A stretch of 64,000 nt of DNA from Variovorax sp. Sphag1AA (GCF_014192575.1 NZ_JACHYC010000001.1:1116001-1180000); one strand, 5' to 3'. Counted from the stretch's first letter, positions 32,828-41,204 are shown. Translations and numbers: made by a program. Notes: generated by a model not told the origin, from the sequence alone.

Positions 32828-33808
32828 TCAGAGCTTGATGCCGGCGCTCTTTACGGTCGGGGCCAGCACACCGACCTGCTCTTTCACGATCGCCTCGAAG
32901 CGCGCCGTGCTCTCCGGCTTGGCGACGATGCCGAGCTCGACCAGCTTCTTCTGCACGTCCGGCATTGCAAGCACCTCGTCGCACGCACTGTTGAGCTTCG
33001 CGACCATGTCTGGCGGCAGCTTGGCGGGCCCGCTGAGTCCGAAGAAGTTCTCCAGCACCAGCTTGGGCTGGCCCAGCTCGACGATCGTGGGCACATCGGG
33101 CGTCAAGGGCGAGCGCGTGGTGCTGGTCACCGCGAGCGGCGTGAGCTGTCCACCCTTGAAGTACGGCACGTAGGCCGTGATGACATCGATGCCGACCGGG
33201 ATCACGTTGGCGATCAGGTCGGTCGTCATCGGCGCACCGCCGCGGTAGGGCACGTGGACCAGGTTGGCCCCGGTGATCTTCCGGATGAGTTCACCGTGGA
33301 CATGGCCGATCGAGCCCGGGCCGCCGGAGCCGAAGTCGAGCCGCCCGTCCTTGCGGGCGCGCGCTTCGAGGTCGGCGAAGCTCGCAATGCCTGATTGCTT
33401 GCTCGCCATGATGACCAGCGGTGCCGAGCCGAGTGACGCGATATGCGTGAACGCGGTTACCGGGTCGTAAGGCTGCTTGTCGAGGAGGAACGGGCCGAGC
33501 GCGATCGGCGTGGTGTTCGACAGCATGAAGGTGTAGCCGTCGGCCGGCGCATTCGCGACCAGCGTGCCGCCGATGGTCCCGCCCGCGCCCGGCTTGTTGT
33601 CGACCACCACCGGCTGCCCGAGCTTCCTTGCGAGTTGCTCGGCCATGATCCGCGCGAGGATGTCGCTGGAGCCGCCGGGCGGAAAGGTGACGATGATCTT
33701 GATCGGCTTGTCAGGCCACTGGGCGAACGCCGGCAGCGCCAAAGCGGCAGCGCCGGCTGCCAGAAGCTGGAGTGCGCCACGGCGCGTCGGATGGGGGATG
33801 GTGGTCAT
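32828..33808 (-). CDS. Bug-type periplasmic solute receptor
   Basis: 326 residues from ATG 33808. Signal peptide with Arg pair (TRRGALQLLAAGAAALALPAFAQ), then Bug motifs IKIIVTFPPGGSSDILAR (about 36-53) and VDNKPGAGGTIGG (about 74-86). A long in-frame N-terminal extension further upstream is not family-like and is rejected. Orphan receptor without TctAB. Encoded at the head of the operon with the exported reductase and carrier; divergent from a LysR fragment that may once have controlled it. Confidence 0.9.
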   Translation of the reverse strand: MTTIPHPTRRGALQLLAAGAAALALPAFAQWPDKPIKIIVTFPPGGSSDILARIMAEQLARKLGQPVVVDNKPGAGGTIGGTLVANAPADGYTFMLSNTTPIALGPFLLDKQPYDPVTAFTHIASLGSAPLVIMASKQSGIASFADLEARARKDGRLDFGSGGPGSIGHVHGELIRKITGANLVHVPYRGGAPMTTDLIANVIPVGIDVITAYVPYFKGGQLTPLAVTSTTRSPLTPDVPTIVELGQPKLVLENFFGLSGPAKLPPDMVAKLNSACDEVLAMPDVQKKLVELGIVAKPESTARFEAIVKEQVGVLAPTVKSAGIKL

Positions 33809-33953
33809 GCGCTGGCGCAGCAAGACCGATGCCCGCGCGGGCCATGGCACGCCAATCGCTTGCTTCATGGCCGGAGCACGGCCAAACCTGCCTCCGAGGC
33901 CATCGGCGATCGGCGCCGGTGCATCGCGGCACCAAGGCTGTGCGACGAACGCC

Positions 33954-34250
33954 ATGTCACGCCCCAACGACACCACCGACGTCGAGTTGCTCCGCGTCTT
34001 CAGCACGCTGATGGATGAGCGCAGCCTTGCGCGCGCAGCGACGCGATTGGGCCGGTCGCGGGACGCGGTCGACACCGCCCTGCGGCATCTGCGCAGGATC
34101 TTCGGCGACCCCCTGCTCCTGAAGGACGGCCCGCGCATGGCGCCCACCGAGCGCGCGCTGGCCCTGGAGGCATCCCTGCGGCTGGTGTTCGCCCCGCCGA
34201 CGCAGCACCCGCCGCCGCCGACGAAGCGGCGCACACGCTGGCGAGCCTGA
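33954..34250 (+). CDS. HTH-only LysR fragment (truncated regulator)
   Basis: 98 residues from ATG 33954, beginning MSRPNDTTDVELLRVFSTLM. It contains the whole LysR winged-HTH region (ERSLARAATRLGRSRDAVDTALRHL and DPLLLKDGPRMAPTERA) but ends in a Pro/Arg-rich tail without any effector domain. It appears to be the 5' part of a LysR gene that lost its C-terminal two thirds by deletion; the next gene starts 80 bases later. It may be a pseudogene or a small DNA-binding protein. Divergent from the Bug gene. Confidence 0.6.
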   Translation: MSRPNDTTDVELLRVFSTLMDERSLARAATRLGRSRDAVDTALRHLRRIFGDPLLLKDGPRMAPTERALALEASLRLVFAPPTQHPPPPTKRRTRWRA

Positions 34251-34280
34251 CGGCGCGGGGGCTGGGGCGGAAGGACTGTC

Positions 34281-34320
34281 GGGAAAGAGGACTTTTGAAT
34301 CAAAATCCCGTCTCTTTCCC
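34281..34320. promoter_or_regulatory. Nested inverted repeat upstream of split-barrel gene
   Basis: Outer 9-bp arms GGGAAAGAG (34281-34289) and CTCTTTCCC (34312-34320) flank an inner palindrome, TTTTGA and TCAAAA around one A. The element ends nine bases before the ATG of the downstream gene, which has no evident ribosome-binding site. It could be an operator, an mRNA hairpin controlling initiation, or the edge of a deletion. Confidence 0.5.
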
Positions 34321-34329
34321 GGCCACCTC

Positions 34330-34833
34330 ATGACCGACGTCGCCCCACCCCGTCCGCTGCTGAGTCCCGAGCACATCGCGCTGATCGACAAAGGCGTGTC
34401 CGCGATCGTGGCGTCGCGCGACGCGGCGCTGCGCCCGAGCCTCATGCGCGCCGTCGGCACGCGCATCTCGGCGGACGGCATGCAGATCACCGTCTTCGTC
34501 GCGCGCGGCCAGTCGCGCCAACTCCTGCAGGACGTGGCGGCCACCGGCCGCGTCGCAGTGGTCTTCAGCCAGCCCCTGAGCCATCGCACCGTGCAGGTCA
34601 AGGCAAGCGAAGCCGCGCTGCGACCCGCGGAGGAAGCGGACCTGCCCGTCCTGCACCGCTACCTGGCTTCGATGGAGGATGAAGTCGGCGCGGTCGGCAT
34701 CGACGCGCCCTTTGTGCGGGCGATGCTGTCCTACCGCCTCGACGATCTGGTGGCGATCAGCTTCACGCCCGTCGAAGCCTTCGACCAGACGCCCGGTCCC
34801 AAGGCCGGCAGCGCGCTCCCGGCGTCGGCATGA
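34330..34833 (+). CDS. Pyridoxamine 5'-phosphate oxidase-like split-barrel protein
   Basis: 167 residues, a single FMN-binding-type split barrel. The segment SAIVASRDAALRPSLMRAVGTRISAD (about 23-48) and ATGRVAVVFSQPLSHRTVQVKA match the family fold. It likely binds flavin or heme; substrate unknown. Followed after 13 bases by a second split-barrel gene with a GAF domain, so the two are probably co-transcribed. The start lacks a clear ribosome-binding site and lies directly behind a nested inverted repeat. Confidence 0.75.
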   Translation: MTDVAPPRPLLSPEHIALIDKGVSAIVASRDAALRPSLMRAVGTRISADGMQITVFVARGQSRQLLQDVAATGRVAVVFSQPLSHRTVQVKASEAALRPAEEADLPVLHRYLASMEDEVGAVGIDAPFVRAMLSYRLDDLVAISFTPVEAFDQTPGPKAGSALPASA

Positions 34834-34846
34834 CGCACCGACCGCG

Positions 34847-36202
34847 ATGAGCACCAGCCCACCATCACTGAACGACATCCGCGCCTGCTTCGAGGGCGCA
34901 ATCCCCGCGATCATGGCGACTTGCGGCGAGGACGGCACACCCAACGTGGCCTATATCTCGCAAGTGCATTACGTCGACGACCGGCATGTCGCGCTCTCGT
35001 ATCAGTTCTTCAACAAGACGCGGAAGAACATCCTCGCCAATCCTTACGCCAACGTGCTGATGATGGACCCGGTCGCCGCGGCGTTCTACCGGCTGCGGCT
35101 GCGCTACCTGCGGACCGAATCCGGCGGCGCGCTGTTCGAGCGCATGAAGGCGCAGCTCGCCGGCATCGCGTCGCATTCGGGCATGGCGGGCGTGTTCCGC
35201 CTGCTGGGCTCCGACGTGTACGAAGTCGAAGCGGTCGAGAGCGTCGAAGGCGAACGGCTCGCACCGGTCTCCCATCCCAAGCCCGGCCTGCTCGCCGGTG
35301 TACGCCGCGCAGCCGAGCGCATGGCCGGGTGCTGCGCAACCGACGAACTCCTGCAGACGACGCTCGCCGCGCTCAACGACCACCTCGGTGTGCACCATGC
35401 GATGGTGCTGATGCTGGATTCGGCCACGCAGCGCCTCTACACAGTGGCGAGCTGCGGCTATGCCACTTCCGGCATCGGCTCGGAGATCGAGATGGGACAC
35501 GGCGTGATCGGTGTCGCCGCGCGCGAACGGACGCCGGTGCGGATCAGCCACATGACGAACGCGGCGAGCTACAGCCATGCGGTCCGCAGCAGCCTGCGCG
35601 CGACCGAGCCGGACATTGCGCTCGACACCGAGATCCCATTCCCCGGCCTGGCCGAACCGCACAGCCAACTCGCGGCGCCGATCGTTTCGGGCGGACGGCT
35701 GCTCGGCGCGCTGTTCGTCGAAAGCCCGACGGAACTGCGCTTCAGCTTCGAGGACGAGGATGCGCTGGTCGCGGTCGCGAGCCATCTCGGCGCCGCGCTG
35801 GAACTGCTGCGTGCGGTCGACGAGCCGGTCGCCGTCGAGGAAGCCTCTCCGCCCGTCGCGCCATCGGCCAGTGGCGCGCCGCTGCCGGTGCGCCACTACC
35901 TCGCGAACAACAGCGTGTTCGTCGCCGACAGCTACCTCATCAAGGGCGTTGCCGGCGCGATTCTCGGCAAGCTGCTGCGCGAGTATTCGGAGCAGGGCCG
36001 CACCGAGTTCACCAACCGCGAGCTGCGGCTCGACCCTTCCATCCGACTGCCCGACCTGGCGGACAACCTCGAAGCGCGACTGGTGCTGCTGCAACGGCGG
36101 CTCGCCGAGAACAGCCCGCATCTGCGCATCGAGAAGACCGGCCGCGGGCGCTTCAGGCTGCGGGTGGAACGGCCGGTCACGCTCACCGAAATCGCCGGCT
36201 GA
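34847..36202 (+). CDS. Split-barrel/GAF-domain sensor-like protein
   Basis: 451 residues in three parts. The N-terminal PNPOx-like barrel covers about 1-150 (IPAIMATCGEDGTPNVAYIS near 20). A GAF domain follows at about 160-325 (VHHAMVLMLDSATQRLYTV, LAAPIVSGGRLLGALFVES). A C-terminal Arg/Leu-rich region (about 350-451) ends in NLEARLVLLQRRLAENSPHLRIEKTGRGRFRL and resembles a winged-helix response domain. The arrangement suggests a flavin- or small-molecule-responsive regulator; function unproven. The start ATG 34847 skips an in-frame extension not resembling the family. Confidence 0.75.
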   Translation: MSTSPPSLNDIRACFEGAIPAIMATCGEDGTPNVAYISQVHYVDDRHVALSYQFFNKTRKNILANPYANVLMMDPVAAAFYRLRLRYLRTESGGALFERMKAQLAGIASHSGMAGVFRLLGSDVYEVEAVESVEGERLAPVSHPKPGLLAGVRRAAERMAGCCATDELLQTTLAALNDHLGVHHAMVLMLDSATQRLYTVASCGYATSGIGSEIEMGHGVIGVAARERTPVRISHMTNAASYSHAVRSSLRATEPDIALDTEIPFPGLAEPHSQLAAPIVSGGRLLGALFVESPTELRFSFEDEDALVAVASHLGAALELLRAVDEPVAVEEASPPVAPSASGAPLPVRHYLANNSVFVADSYLIKGVAGAILGKLLREYSEQGRTEFTNRELRLDPSIRLPDLADNLEARLVLLQRRLAENSPHLRIEKTGRGRFRLRVERPVTLTEIAG

Positions 36203-36212
36203 GCCGCCGCGA

Positions 36213-36926
36213 TCACGCGGGCAGGTTCAGGCTCGCCGCGAGCTTGACCCATTCGCGCTCGGTCAGGTGCGGGCGCACCACGTCGAGCGCCGCGGCGAAG
36301 GCCGGCGCGGGCGCATGGGCGCGCATGTCGCCGAGCATCGCGCTGCGCTCGGCCGGGTTCATGAAGGGCACCATCCAGCGCATCACGAACATCATTTCCT
36401 CCGGCGGAATCGAGGCGACGAGTGCGCCGTGGATCTCCATCAGTTCCGCGTCGGTGAAGCGCGCCCAGAGCACCGCGTTGTGCGCGGTCTCTTCCACGTG
36501 CATGTGCTCGAAGTTGTGCGCGATGAAGACCGACAGCGCCCGGTACAGCGCCAGCGTGCGTTCGGCACGCAATGCAAGGTCGCACTGCAGCAGCGCGGTC
36601 GTCTGGTTGGCGAGTGCATCGATCGCCTCGACGTGCTCCTCGTGCTCGTGCGCGATCCGCCCGCTGGAGCCGGCGGCACGCGATTCCATCGCGGCGTGCA
36701 GGAAGTCGTTCTCGTGCTTGAGATGCGCGCGGCAGAACTCGAGCAGTTCCAGCACGCGTTGCGTGGTCTGCGCGAGTTCGAGACCGTCGTCATGGTCCAT
36801 GCGCCCCAGGGCCAGGAGGGTGTCCGCCATCAGCGCGCGCAGGGCCTTGTGGATGCCGGCATACATGTCAACACGGGGGGCGGAGACCGCCGCGACTTGG
36901 CGCATTTCGCGCGGATCGATGTTCAT
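36213..36926 (-). CDS. Hemerythrin-like domain protein
   Basis: 237 residues. A four-helix hemerythrin-type metal site is suggested by HKALRALM (about 26), HLKHENDFLHAAME (about 68), HEHEEHVE (about 92) and HNFEHMHVEET (about 133). Hemerythrin-like proteins bind O2 or NO at a di-iron site or sense iron. ATG 36926 is chosen because it is preceded by AAGGACTCCC. It converges on the split-barrel/GAF gene with ten bases between them, so a shared redox/NO stress theme is possible. Confidence 0.8.
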   Translation of the reverse strand: MNIDPREMRQVAAVSAPRVDMYAGIHKALRALMADTLLALGRMDHDDGLELAQTTQRVLELLEFCRAHLKHENDFLHAAMESRAAGSSGRIAHEHEEHVEAIDALANQTTALLQCDLALRAERTLALYRALSVFIAHNFEHMHVEETAHNAVLWARFTDAELMEIHGALVASIPPEEMMFVMRWMVPFMNPAERSAMLGDMRAHAPAPAFAAALDVVRPHLTEREWVKLAASLNLPA

Positions 36927-37486
36927 GGGAGTCCTTCTTTTCCGGTTCAGCGGAGGTCGCACCGTGCGCTCTCCTGCTGGGAAGAAAGTCTAGGAATCGG
37001 GCCTCTTTCGCGCCGCTAAGAATTGCTTAACGAACCCCTCAGCAAACCTTAAATAACGGTCTAGGCTAATTAGCCAGCGGGGTTGGCCGATGAAGACGAA
37101 TGTCTCCAAATCACGTCAGTCATCCTAGGACATCGTACAACTTGGGCCACTAAATCAGCCAGCTCCAATCTTCGAGACATGGGGGTTTCCACTATGAAAT
37201 TGACCCCATTGACAGACGAAATCCGCTCTGATGAAATTCGCCCAGTTGTACGACAACAGTTGATGAATTTCAAAAGTACACACATGAGACAAGCCCTCCC
37301 ACCCCCGACCTGCCGCTGCAGCGCCGCCCCGCCCCGGCGCTGAATCCCCTCACCGGATCCGCTTCCGGCGCACTGCGATTTCGCTGCGCGCCGCGATGAG
37401 TCACGCCCGTTCGCCGCCTTCCCGGCCGCGGCGGCGGCAGGCCACGTCCCCGCTTTCCGACAACTACTACCGCAAGAGGACCTCCG
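36927..37486. other. 560-base gap: AT-richer leader before the GH28 gene
   Basis: No convincing protein gene. The stretch 37020-37290 is markedly more AT-rich than the window and contains several small hairpins and an 86-codon open frame without a proper ATG start (TTG at 37083). An internal frame from ATG 37194 (about 40 codons before it runs into Pro/Arg-rich GC sequence) is possible but weak. The rest (37290-37470) is GC-rich without motifs. The GH28 ribosome-binding site GAGGA lies at about 37476. Confidence 0.6.
37017..37105 (+). ncRNA. Candidate structured leader RNA (riboswitch-like)
   Basis: Three small hairpins occur in a row: TAAG-AATTG-CTTA (37017-37029), GCCA-GCGGGGT-TGGC (37073-37087) and AGAC-GAAT-GTCT (37094-37105). 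A perfect palindrome GGCTAATTAGCC spans 37064-37075. An alternative pairing, AACCCC (37033-37038) with GGGGTT (37079-37084), would exclude the second hairpin. The AGCGGGGTT core with a covarying stem and the following CGATG resemble the 3' helix of class I c-di-GMP riboswitches, but the 5' half is not evident. Low confidence. Confidence 0.25.
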
Positions 37487-39721
37487 ATGAAGACGTCTAC
37501 CCGAAACCCTCATTCCGCACGCTGGACCTTGGCGCTCGCGGCTCCGCTCGCGACGCTGGTCGCGGCTTCATTGCTGTCAGCCTGCGGCGGCGGAAGCAGC
37601 GGCAACGCCGCGTTGCCGGCCAGCTCGGCTACGACCAGCACCCAGACGCCCGTCACCGCGCCCGCCACGTCCTCGGATTCGTCGGTTGCCCAGAAGAACG
37701 CCTTCCAGGTCGGCACCACCACATTCGACCCGGCTCTTCCGCCTGAACCGACGCTGCCGACCGACGCCCAGGTCTGCGCGACGCTCGAGGCCAGCAACAA
37801 CCTCGTGCGACGTCCGGACGGCGCACTGCCGCCCGAAGCGGACCCGTCGACGCCCGGCGTCGGCAAGGCCGTCAGCGCGGCCACGGCCAACCCGGACCAG
37901 GCACGTATCCAGGCAGCGCTCGATGCCTGCGGCGCGGCAGTCAACGCGGAAGTCGGCGCGGCCATCCTCGCCGCGGATGCCTCGGCAACGGCTGACCAGA
38001 AAACGGCCGCCCTGCCCAACATCAACATCGCGGGCGCCAGCGGCGAAGAGCTGGCCAAGCCGCAGTACAAGCCGACCAAGTTCGCGGTACGCCTGACGGT
38101 CAACAGCAGCGGCCCGGGCAACGGCTTTATCTCCGGCCCGCTCACCCTGCCCTCTGGCGTGACGCTCTGGATCGACAAGGGCGCCACGCTCTACGCCACG
38201 CGTGACGTGATGGCCTATCTCGCCGCCTCGAACAAGTACTGCGGCAACACGGCAACAAGTGCGACGAACGCCGGCAGTTCCGGCAACTGCAAGGCGCTGA
38301 TCAACGGCGACTACCTCGTCAATTCCGCCGTCGTCGGTGAAGGCAGCATCGACAGCCGCGCCTATGCGGAGATCGTCACCACCAACGCGCTCTACCCGAT
38401 CATGAAGGTGGACCTGAGCTGCTCGAACACCTACGCCGCCTACGCGACCTCGCCCAGCACGCAGGCGCCGGACGGCACGCCGTGCGACAACGGCGGGACC
38501 TTCGTCGACTCCAAGTCCTCGGTGCGCAACATGACGTGGTGGGACCTCGCCTATCTCGGCAACATGGTGCAGAACGGCACGACCGGCTCGGGCTCGCAGT
38601 CGAACTTCCGGATGATGGTTTTCAACTACGCCAAGAACCTGACGCTCTACAAGATCACGCTGAACAACAGCGCCAACTTCCACGTGGTGCCCAGTGGCGT
38701 CGACGGCCTGACGGTGTGGAACGTCAAGGTGCAGACGCCGACGCTGGCGGCCTTCGCCAACCCGGCAGGCAACGGCAATCCGCTCTACACCGGCGAGACC
38801 TTCAACGCCGACAACGTGAAGAACACCGACGCCTTCGATCCGGGCTCTGCGTCCAGCGCCAAGTCCAACGCGCTCACCACCGGCAGCACGACGACTTCGT
38901 CAACCAAGATGTCCTTCGACGGCTACCTGAAGAACTTCGTCTTTGCCTACAACTACGTAAGCACGGGCGACGACGACATGGCGCTCAAGGGCAGCAACAA
39001 CCCGAACGCGGTCGGCTTCGGCATCGACGGCAATCGCGGCAAGCGCAGCGACCGGGCCTACGGCATCGTGGTGGCGCACAACCACATCTACTGGGGCCAC
39101 GGCATCTCGGTGGGCAGCGAGACCAACGCCGGCGTGACCAATGTCGAGGTCTACGACAACTCCTTCCTCAATTCGGAAGAAGGCCTGCGCATCAAGTCCG
39201 ACTACGCACGCGGCGGCGAAGTGAGCAACATCAACTACCGCAACATCTGCATCAAGAACGCGCAGAACGCCCTGCTCTTCACGCCCTACTACAGCACCAA
39301 GGCGCTGTCGGGCGGCGTGCCGAAGGTGCCGAACTTCCATGACATCACCCTGAGCAACGTGCGCATCCTGGGCGAATCGAAGGTCAAGCTGCAGGGCTTC
39401 GCGGCGAACACCGGCGGCTACTTCACGCCGACCGCCGCCTATCCGACGGGCTACCTGCCGGCCTACCCGCTGGTCATGTCGATGACGCAAGTGGCCGCGG
39501 ACGATCCGTCGCAGATCTCGCTGATCTCTTCCGACGCGAATCTCACGCTCGACACGGTGAACCTGCCGATCCAGGCATCGACCGCCAATCGCATCGTGGT
39601 CAACGGCGAAGCCAGCCTGAAGGTCAACGTCGACAAGGTGCTCGACTGCAGCCAGGCCTTCGTGGACTTCCCGTCCATCGGCGCATCGAACCCCTTCGGC
39701 ACGCACTGGGTCAGCCAGTGA
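37487..39721 (+). CDS. GH28 polygalacturonase-like lipoprotein
   Basis: 744 residues. Lipoprotein signal ends at SAC (Cys33). The right-handed beta-helix pectinase core carries GH28 active-site motifs: NTDAFDP (446-452), DDD (495-497), GHG (537-539) and RIKS (568-571), supplying the catalytic Asp trio and Arg/Lys substrate contacts. It should hydrolyse homogalacturonan or a related uronate polymer outside the cell. About 180 residues of low-complexity Ala/Thr/Ser linker precede the core. It is a single gene with no pectin transporter nearby. GAGGA precedes ATG 37487. Confidence 0.88.
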   Translation: MKTSTRNPHSARWTLALAAPLATLVAASLLSACGGGSSGNAALPASSATTSTQTPVTAPATSSDSSVAQKNAFQVGTTTFDPALPPEPTLPTDAQVCATLEASNNLVRRPDGALPPEADPSTPGVGKAVSAATANPDQARIQAALDACGAAVNAEVGAAILAADASATADQKTAALPNINIAGASGEELAKPQYKPTKFAVRLTVNSSGPGNGFISGPLTLPSGVTLWIDKGATLYATRDVMAYLAASNKYCGNTATSATNAGSSGNCKALINGDYLVNSAVVGEGSIDSRAYAEIVTTNALYPIMKVDLSCSNTYAAYATSPSTQAPDGTPCDNGGTFVDSKSSVRNMTWWDLAYLGNMVQNGTTGSGSQSNFRMMVFNYAKNLTLYKITLNNSANFHVVPSGVDGLTVWNVKVQTPTLAAFANPAGNGNPLYTGETFNADNVKNTDAFDPGSASSAKSNALTTGSTTTSSTKMSFDGYLKNFVFAYNYVSTGDDDMALKGSNNPNAVGFGIDGNRGKRSDRAYGIVVAHNHIYWGHGISVGSETNAGVTNVEVYDNSFLNSEEGLRIKSDYARGGEVSNINYRNICIKNAQNALLFTPYYSTKALSGGVPKVPNFHDITLSNVRILGESKVKLQGFAANTGGYFTPTAAYPTGYLPAYPLVMSMTQVAADDPSQISLISSDANLTLDTVNLPIQASTANRIVVNGEASLKVNVDKVLDCSQAFVDFPSIGASNPFGTHWVSQ

Positions 39722-39731
39722 CCCCGCGGCG

Positions 39732-39749
39732 CTAGGCGGCCCCGCCTAG
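39732..39749. terminator. GC-rich hairpin after the GH28 gene
   Basis: CTAGGCGG (39732-39739) pairs with CCGCCTAG (39742-39749) 11 bases after the stop. There is no T-tract, so termination is uncertain; it could act as a 3' stabilising hairpin. Confidence 0.35.
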
Positions 39750-39833
39750 ACGCCAGCCGGCGCCTTGCCCCCTGCGCCCGCCCGTACTACGCTGAGCGTG
39801 CGGGCGGGCGTCTCCCGTCCGGGGAGCAACGCC

Positions 39834-40280
39834 ATGTATGAACGCATCCTCGTTGCCACCGACGGCTCCGAGCTGTCGGAACTGGCGATCAACAGCGCCA
39901 TCGATCTGGCTCTCCTGACACAGGCAGAGCTCCTCGCCGTCAAGGTGGTGCATCACTATCCCGCAAGCTACTTCGAAGGCTCGATCATGCTGAGCCAGGC
40001 CGAGGTATCGCACCTGCGCGAGCAGGCCGACTCCGAGGCGCAACGCGTGGTCGATGCCGTCACGGCCACGGCCAGCAGCCGTGGCGTGAAGAGCGCGCGC
40101 GGGATCGTGATGCAGGCGGAGCTCATCTCCGAGGCCATCATCGAGGCCGCACGCGTGCACCACTGCGACCTGATCGTGATGGCCTCGCACGGCCGGCGCG
40201 GCATCAAGCGCCTGCTGATGGGGAGCGAGACGCTGCACGTGCTGACGCACTCGCACACGCCGGTGCTGGTGCTGCGCTGA
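39834..40280 (+). CDS. Universal stress protein A-family protein
   Basis: 148 residues. The UspA fold is clear from MYERILVATDGSELSELAI and the C-terminal MASHGRRGIKRLLMGSETLHVLTHSHTPVLVL, where GRRG-9-GS matches the ATP-binding UspA pattern (G-2x-G-9x-G-S/T). It probably binds ATP and supports stress survival. GGGGAG precedes ATG 39834; an upstream in-frame extension lacks family similarity. Confidence 0.92.
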   Translation: MYERILVATDGSELSELAINSAIDLALLTQAELLAVKVVHHYPASYFEGSIMLSQAEVSHLREQADSEAQRVVDAVTATASSRGVKSARGIVMQAELISEAIIEAARVHHCDLIVMASHGRRGIKRLLMGSETLHVLTHSHTPVLVLR

Positions 40281-40292
40281 AGGCAACGGGCG

Positions 40293-41204
40293 TCAGCGCG
40301 CGCCTGCCGCGTCGCGCTGACGGTCTTCGCGCTTGACCGCGAGGTACGTCGCGAGGTCGACCTCGTGCAATTGCGTCGGGTATTGCTCGACCGACTGGAA
40401 CCATGCGTTCAACCGCTTGTCGGCACGCTCCGGCGCAGGCGCCGCGAAACCGTCGAGGTAGGCATCCAGCGCGAGGAAGTAGCGCATGGCATTGCGCTCC
40501 ATCAGGCCGCGCAGGCCCTTGATGAACTCGGGCTTGCCCTCGGCCGTCTTGCCCACCGCGGTAAAGCCGACCTTGTCGCTGCCGAAGGTCGCGAGGTAGG
40601 CCATGGTGGCGAGTCGCGCGACCATGTTGTGGTCGTAGGCGTAAGCGAAGTGCAGAAAGGTCTGGCGCTCGCCGAGCGGCACCGCTTCAAGCATCACGTG
40701 GTACTGACTCGTACCCATCGGGCCCTCTTCGGCATGAAGCTCCACCTGCAGGTAGTCGCGCGTCGAATGCGCGACGCGGTGGACGAAGGTGAGCTCGAAA
40801 GCCTGCTCGATCGGCTTGTCATAGCGCGGCACCACGCTGAGCGTGAGCTTCTCGCCTTCGGGCGAACGCATCGCGCGGCAGCGGCGGTTGTTGATGTGCA
40901 GCACCAGCATGTCGCACCACTGGGACGAGCGCTCGAGCGCTCGGCGCACCTCGTCGATCGGGTGATCGACCACCGCGTAGATATCGCCCTGCAAGCCGCC
41001 GTCGGTTTCCACCGAGTCGATGACGACCGGACGCTTTAGTGGGCTGTTGGCAAGCTGGTCGGCGTACTTCTGCTGAAGATCGCGCATCGCCTGCGCAGAA
41101 CCCGCTTCGAGCTTCGCATGCGCGTCGATCGCGCCCAGCGCCGTCGCGCCAAGGATGAGCCAGAAACCGAAACGGACGAAAAGCGCAGCCAGCGGTTTGT
41201 GCAT
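40293..41204 (-). CDS. Exported START-like (SRPBCC fold) hypothetical protein
   Basis: 303 residues with a signal peptide (MHKPLAALFVRFGFWLILGATALGAIDAHA). The mature part begins helical (AMRDLQQKYADQLANSPL) and then looks like a START/SRPBCC lipid-binding fold: YAVVDHPIDEVRRALERSSQWCDMLVLH and LHFAYAYDHNMVARLATMAYLATFG. No catalytic site is recognised. Probably periplasmic, possibly lipid-handling. ATG 41204 is four codons inside the longest frame and directly precedes the basic signal start. Confidence 0.7.
   Translation of the reverse strand: MHKPLAALFVRFGFWLILGATALGAIDAHAKLEAGSAQAMRDLQQKYADQLANSPLKRPVVIDSVETDGGLQGDIYAVVDHPIDEVRRALERSSQWCDMLVLHINNRRCRAMRSPEGEKLTLSVVPRYDKPIEQAFELTFVHRVAHSTRDYLQVELHAEEGPMGTSQYHVMLEAVPLGERQTFLHFAYAYDHNMVARLATMAYLATFGSDKVGFTAVGKTAEGKPEFIKGLRGLMERNAMRYFLALDAYLDGFAAPAPERADKRLNAWFQSVEQYPTQLHEVDLATYLAVKREDRQRDAAGAR

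Noticed and set aside
37017..37105. Confident c-di-GMP-I riboswitch call
   Set aside because: Only a 3'-helix-like core is visible. The conserved 5' helix with its GAAA tetraloop was not found, so only a low-confidence candidate is listed.
37083..37343. 86-codon open frame in the gap before the GH28 gene
   Set aside because: It starts at TTG without a ribosome-binding site, crosses an apparent structured region and ends in a Pro/Arg-rich GC stretch.
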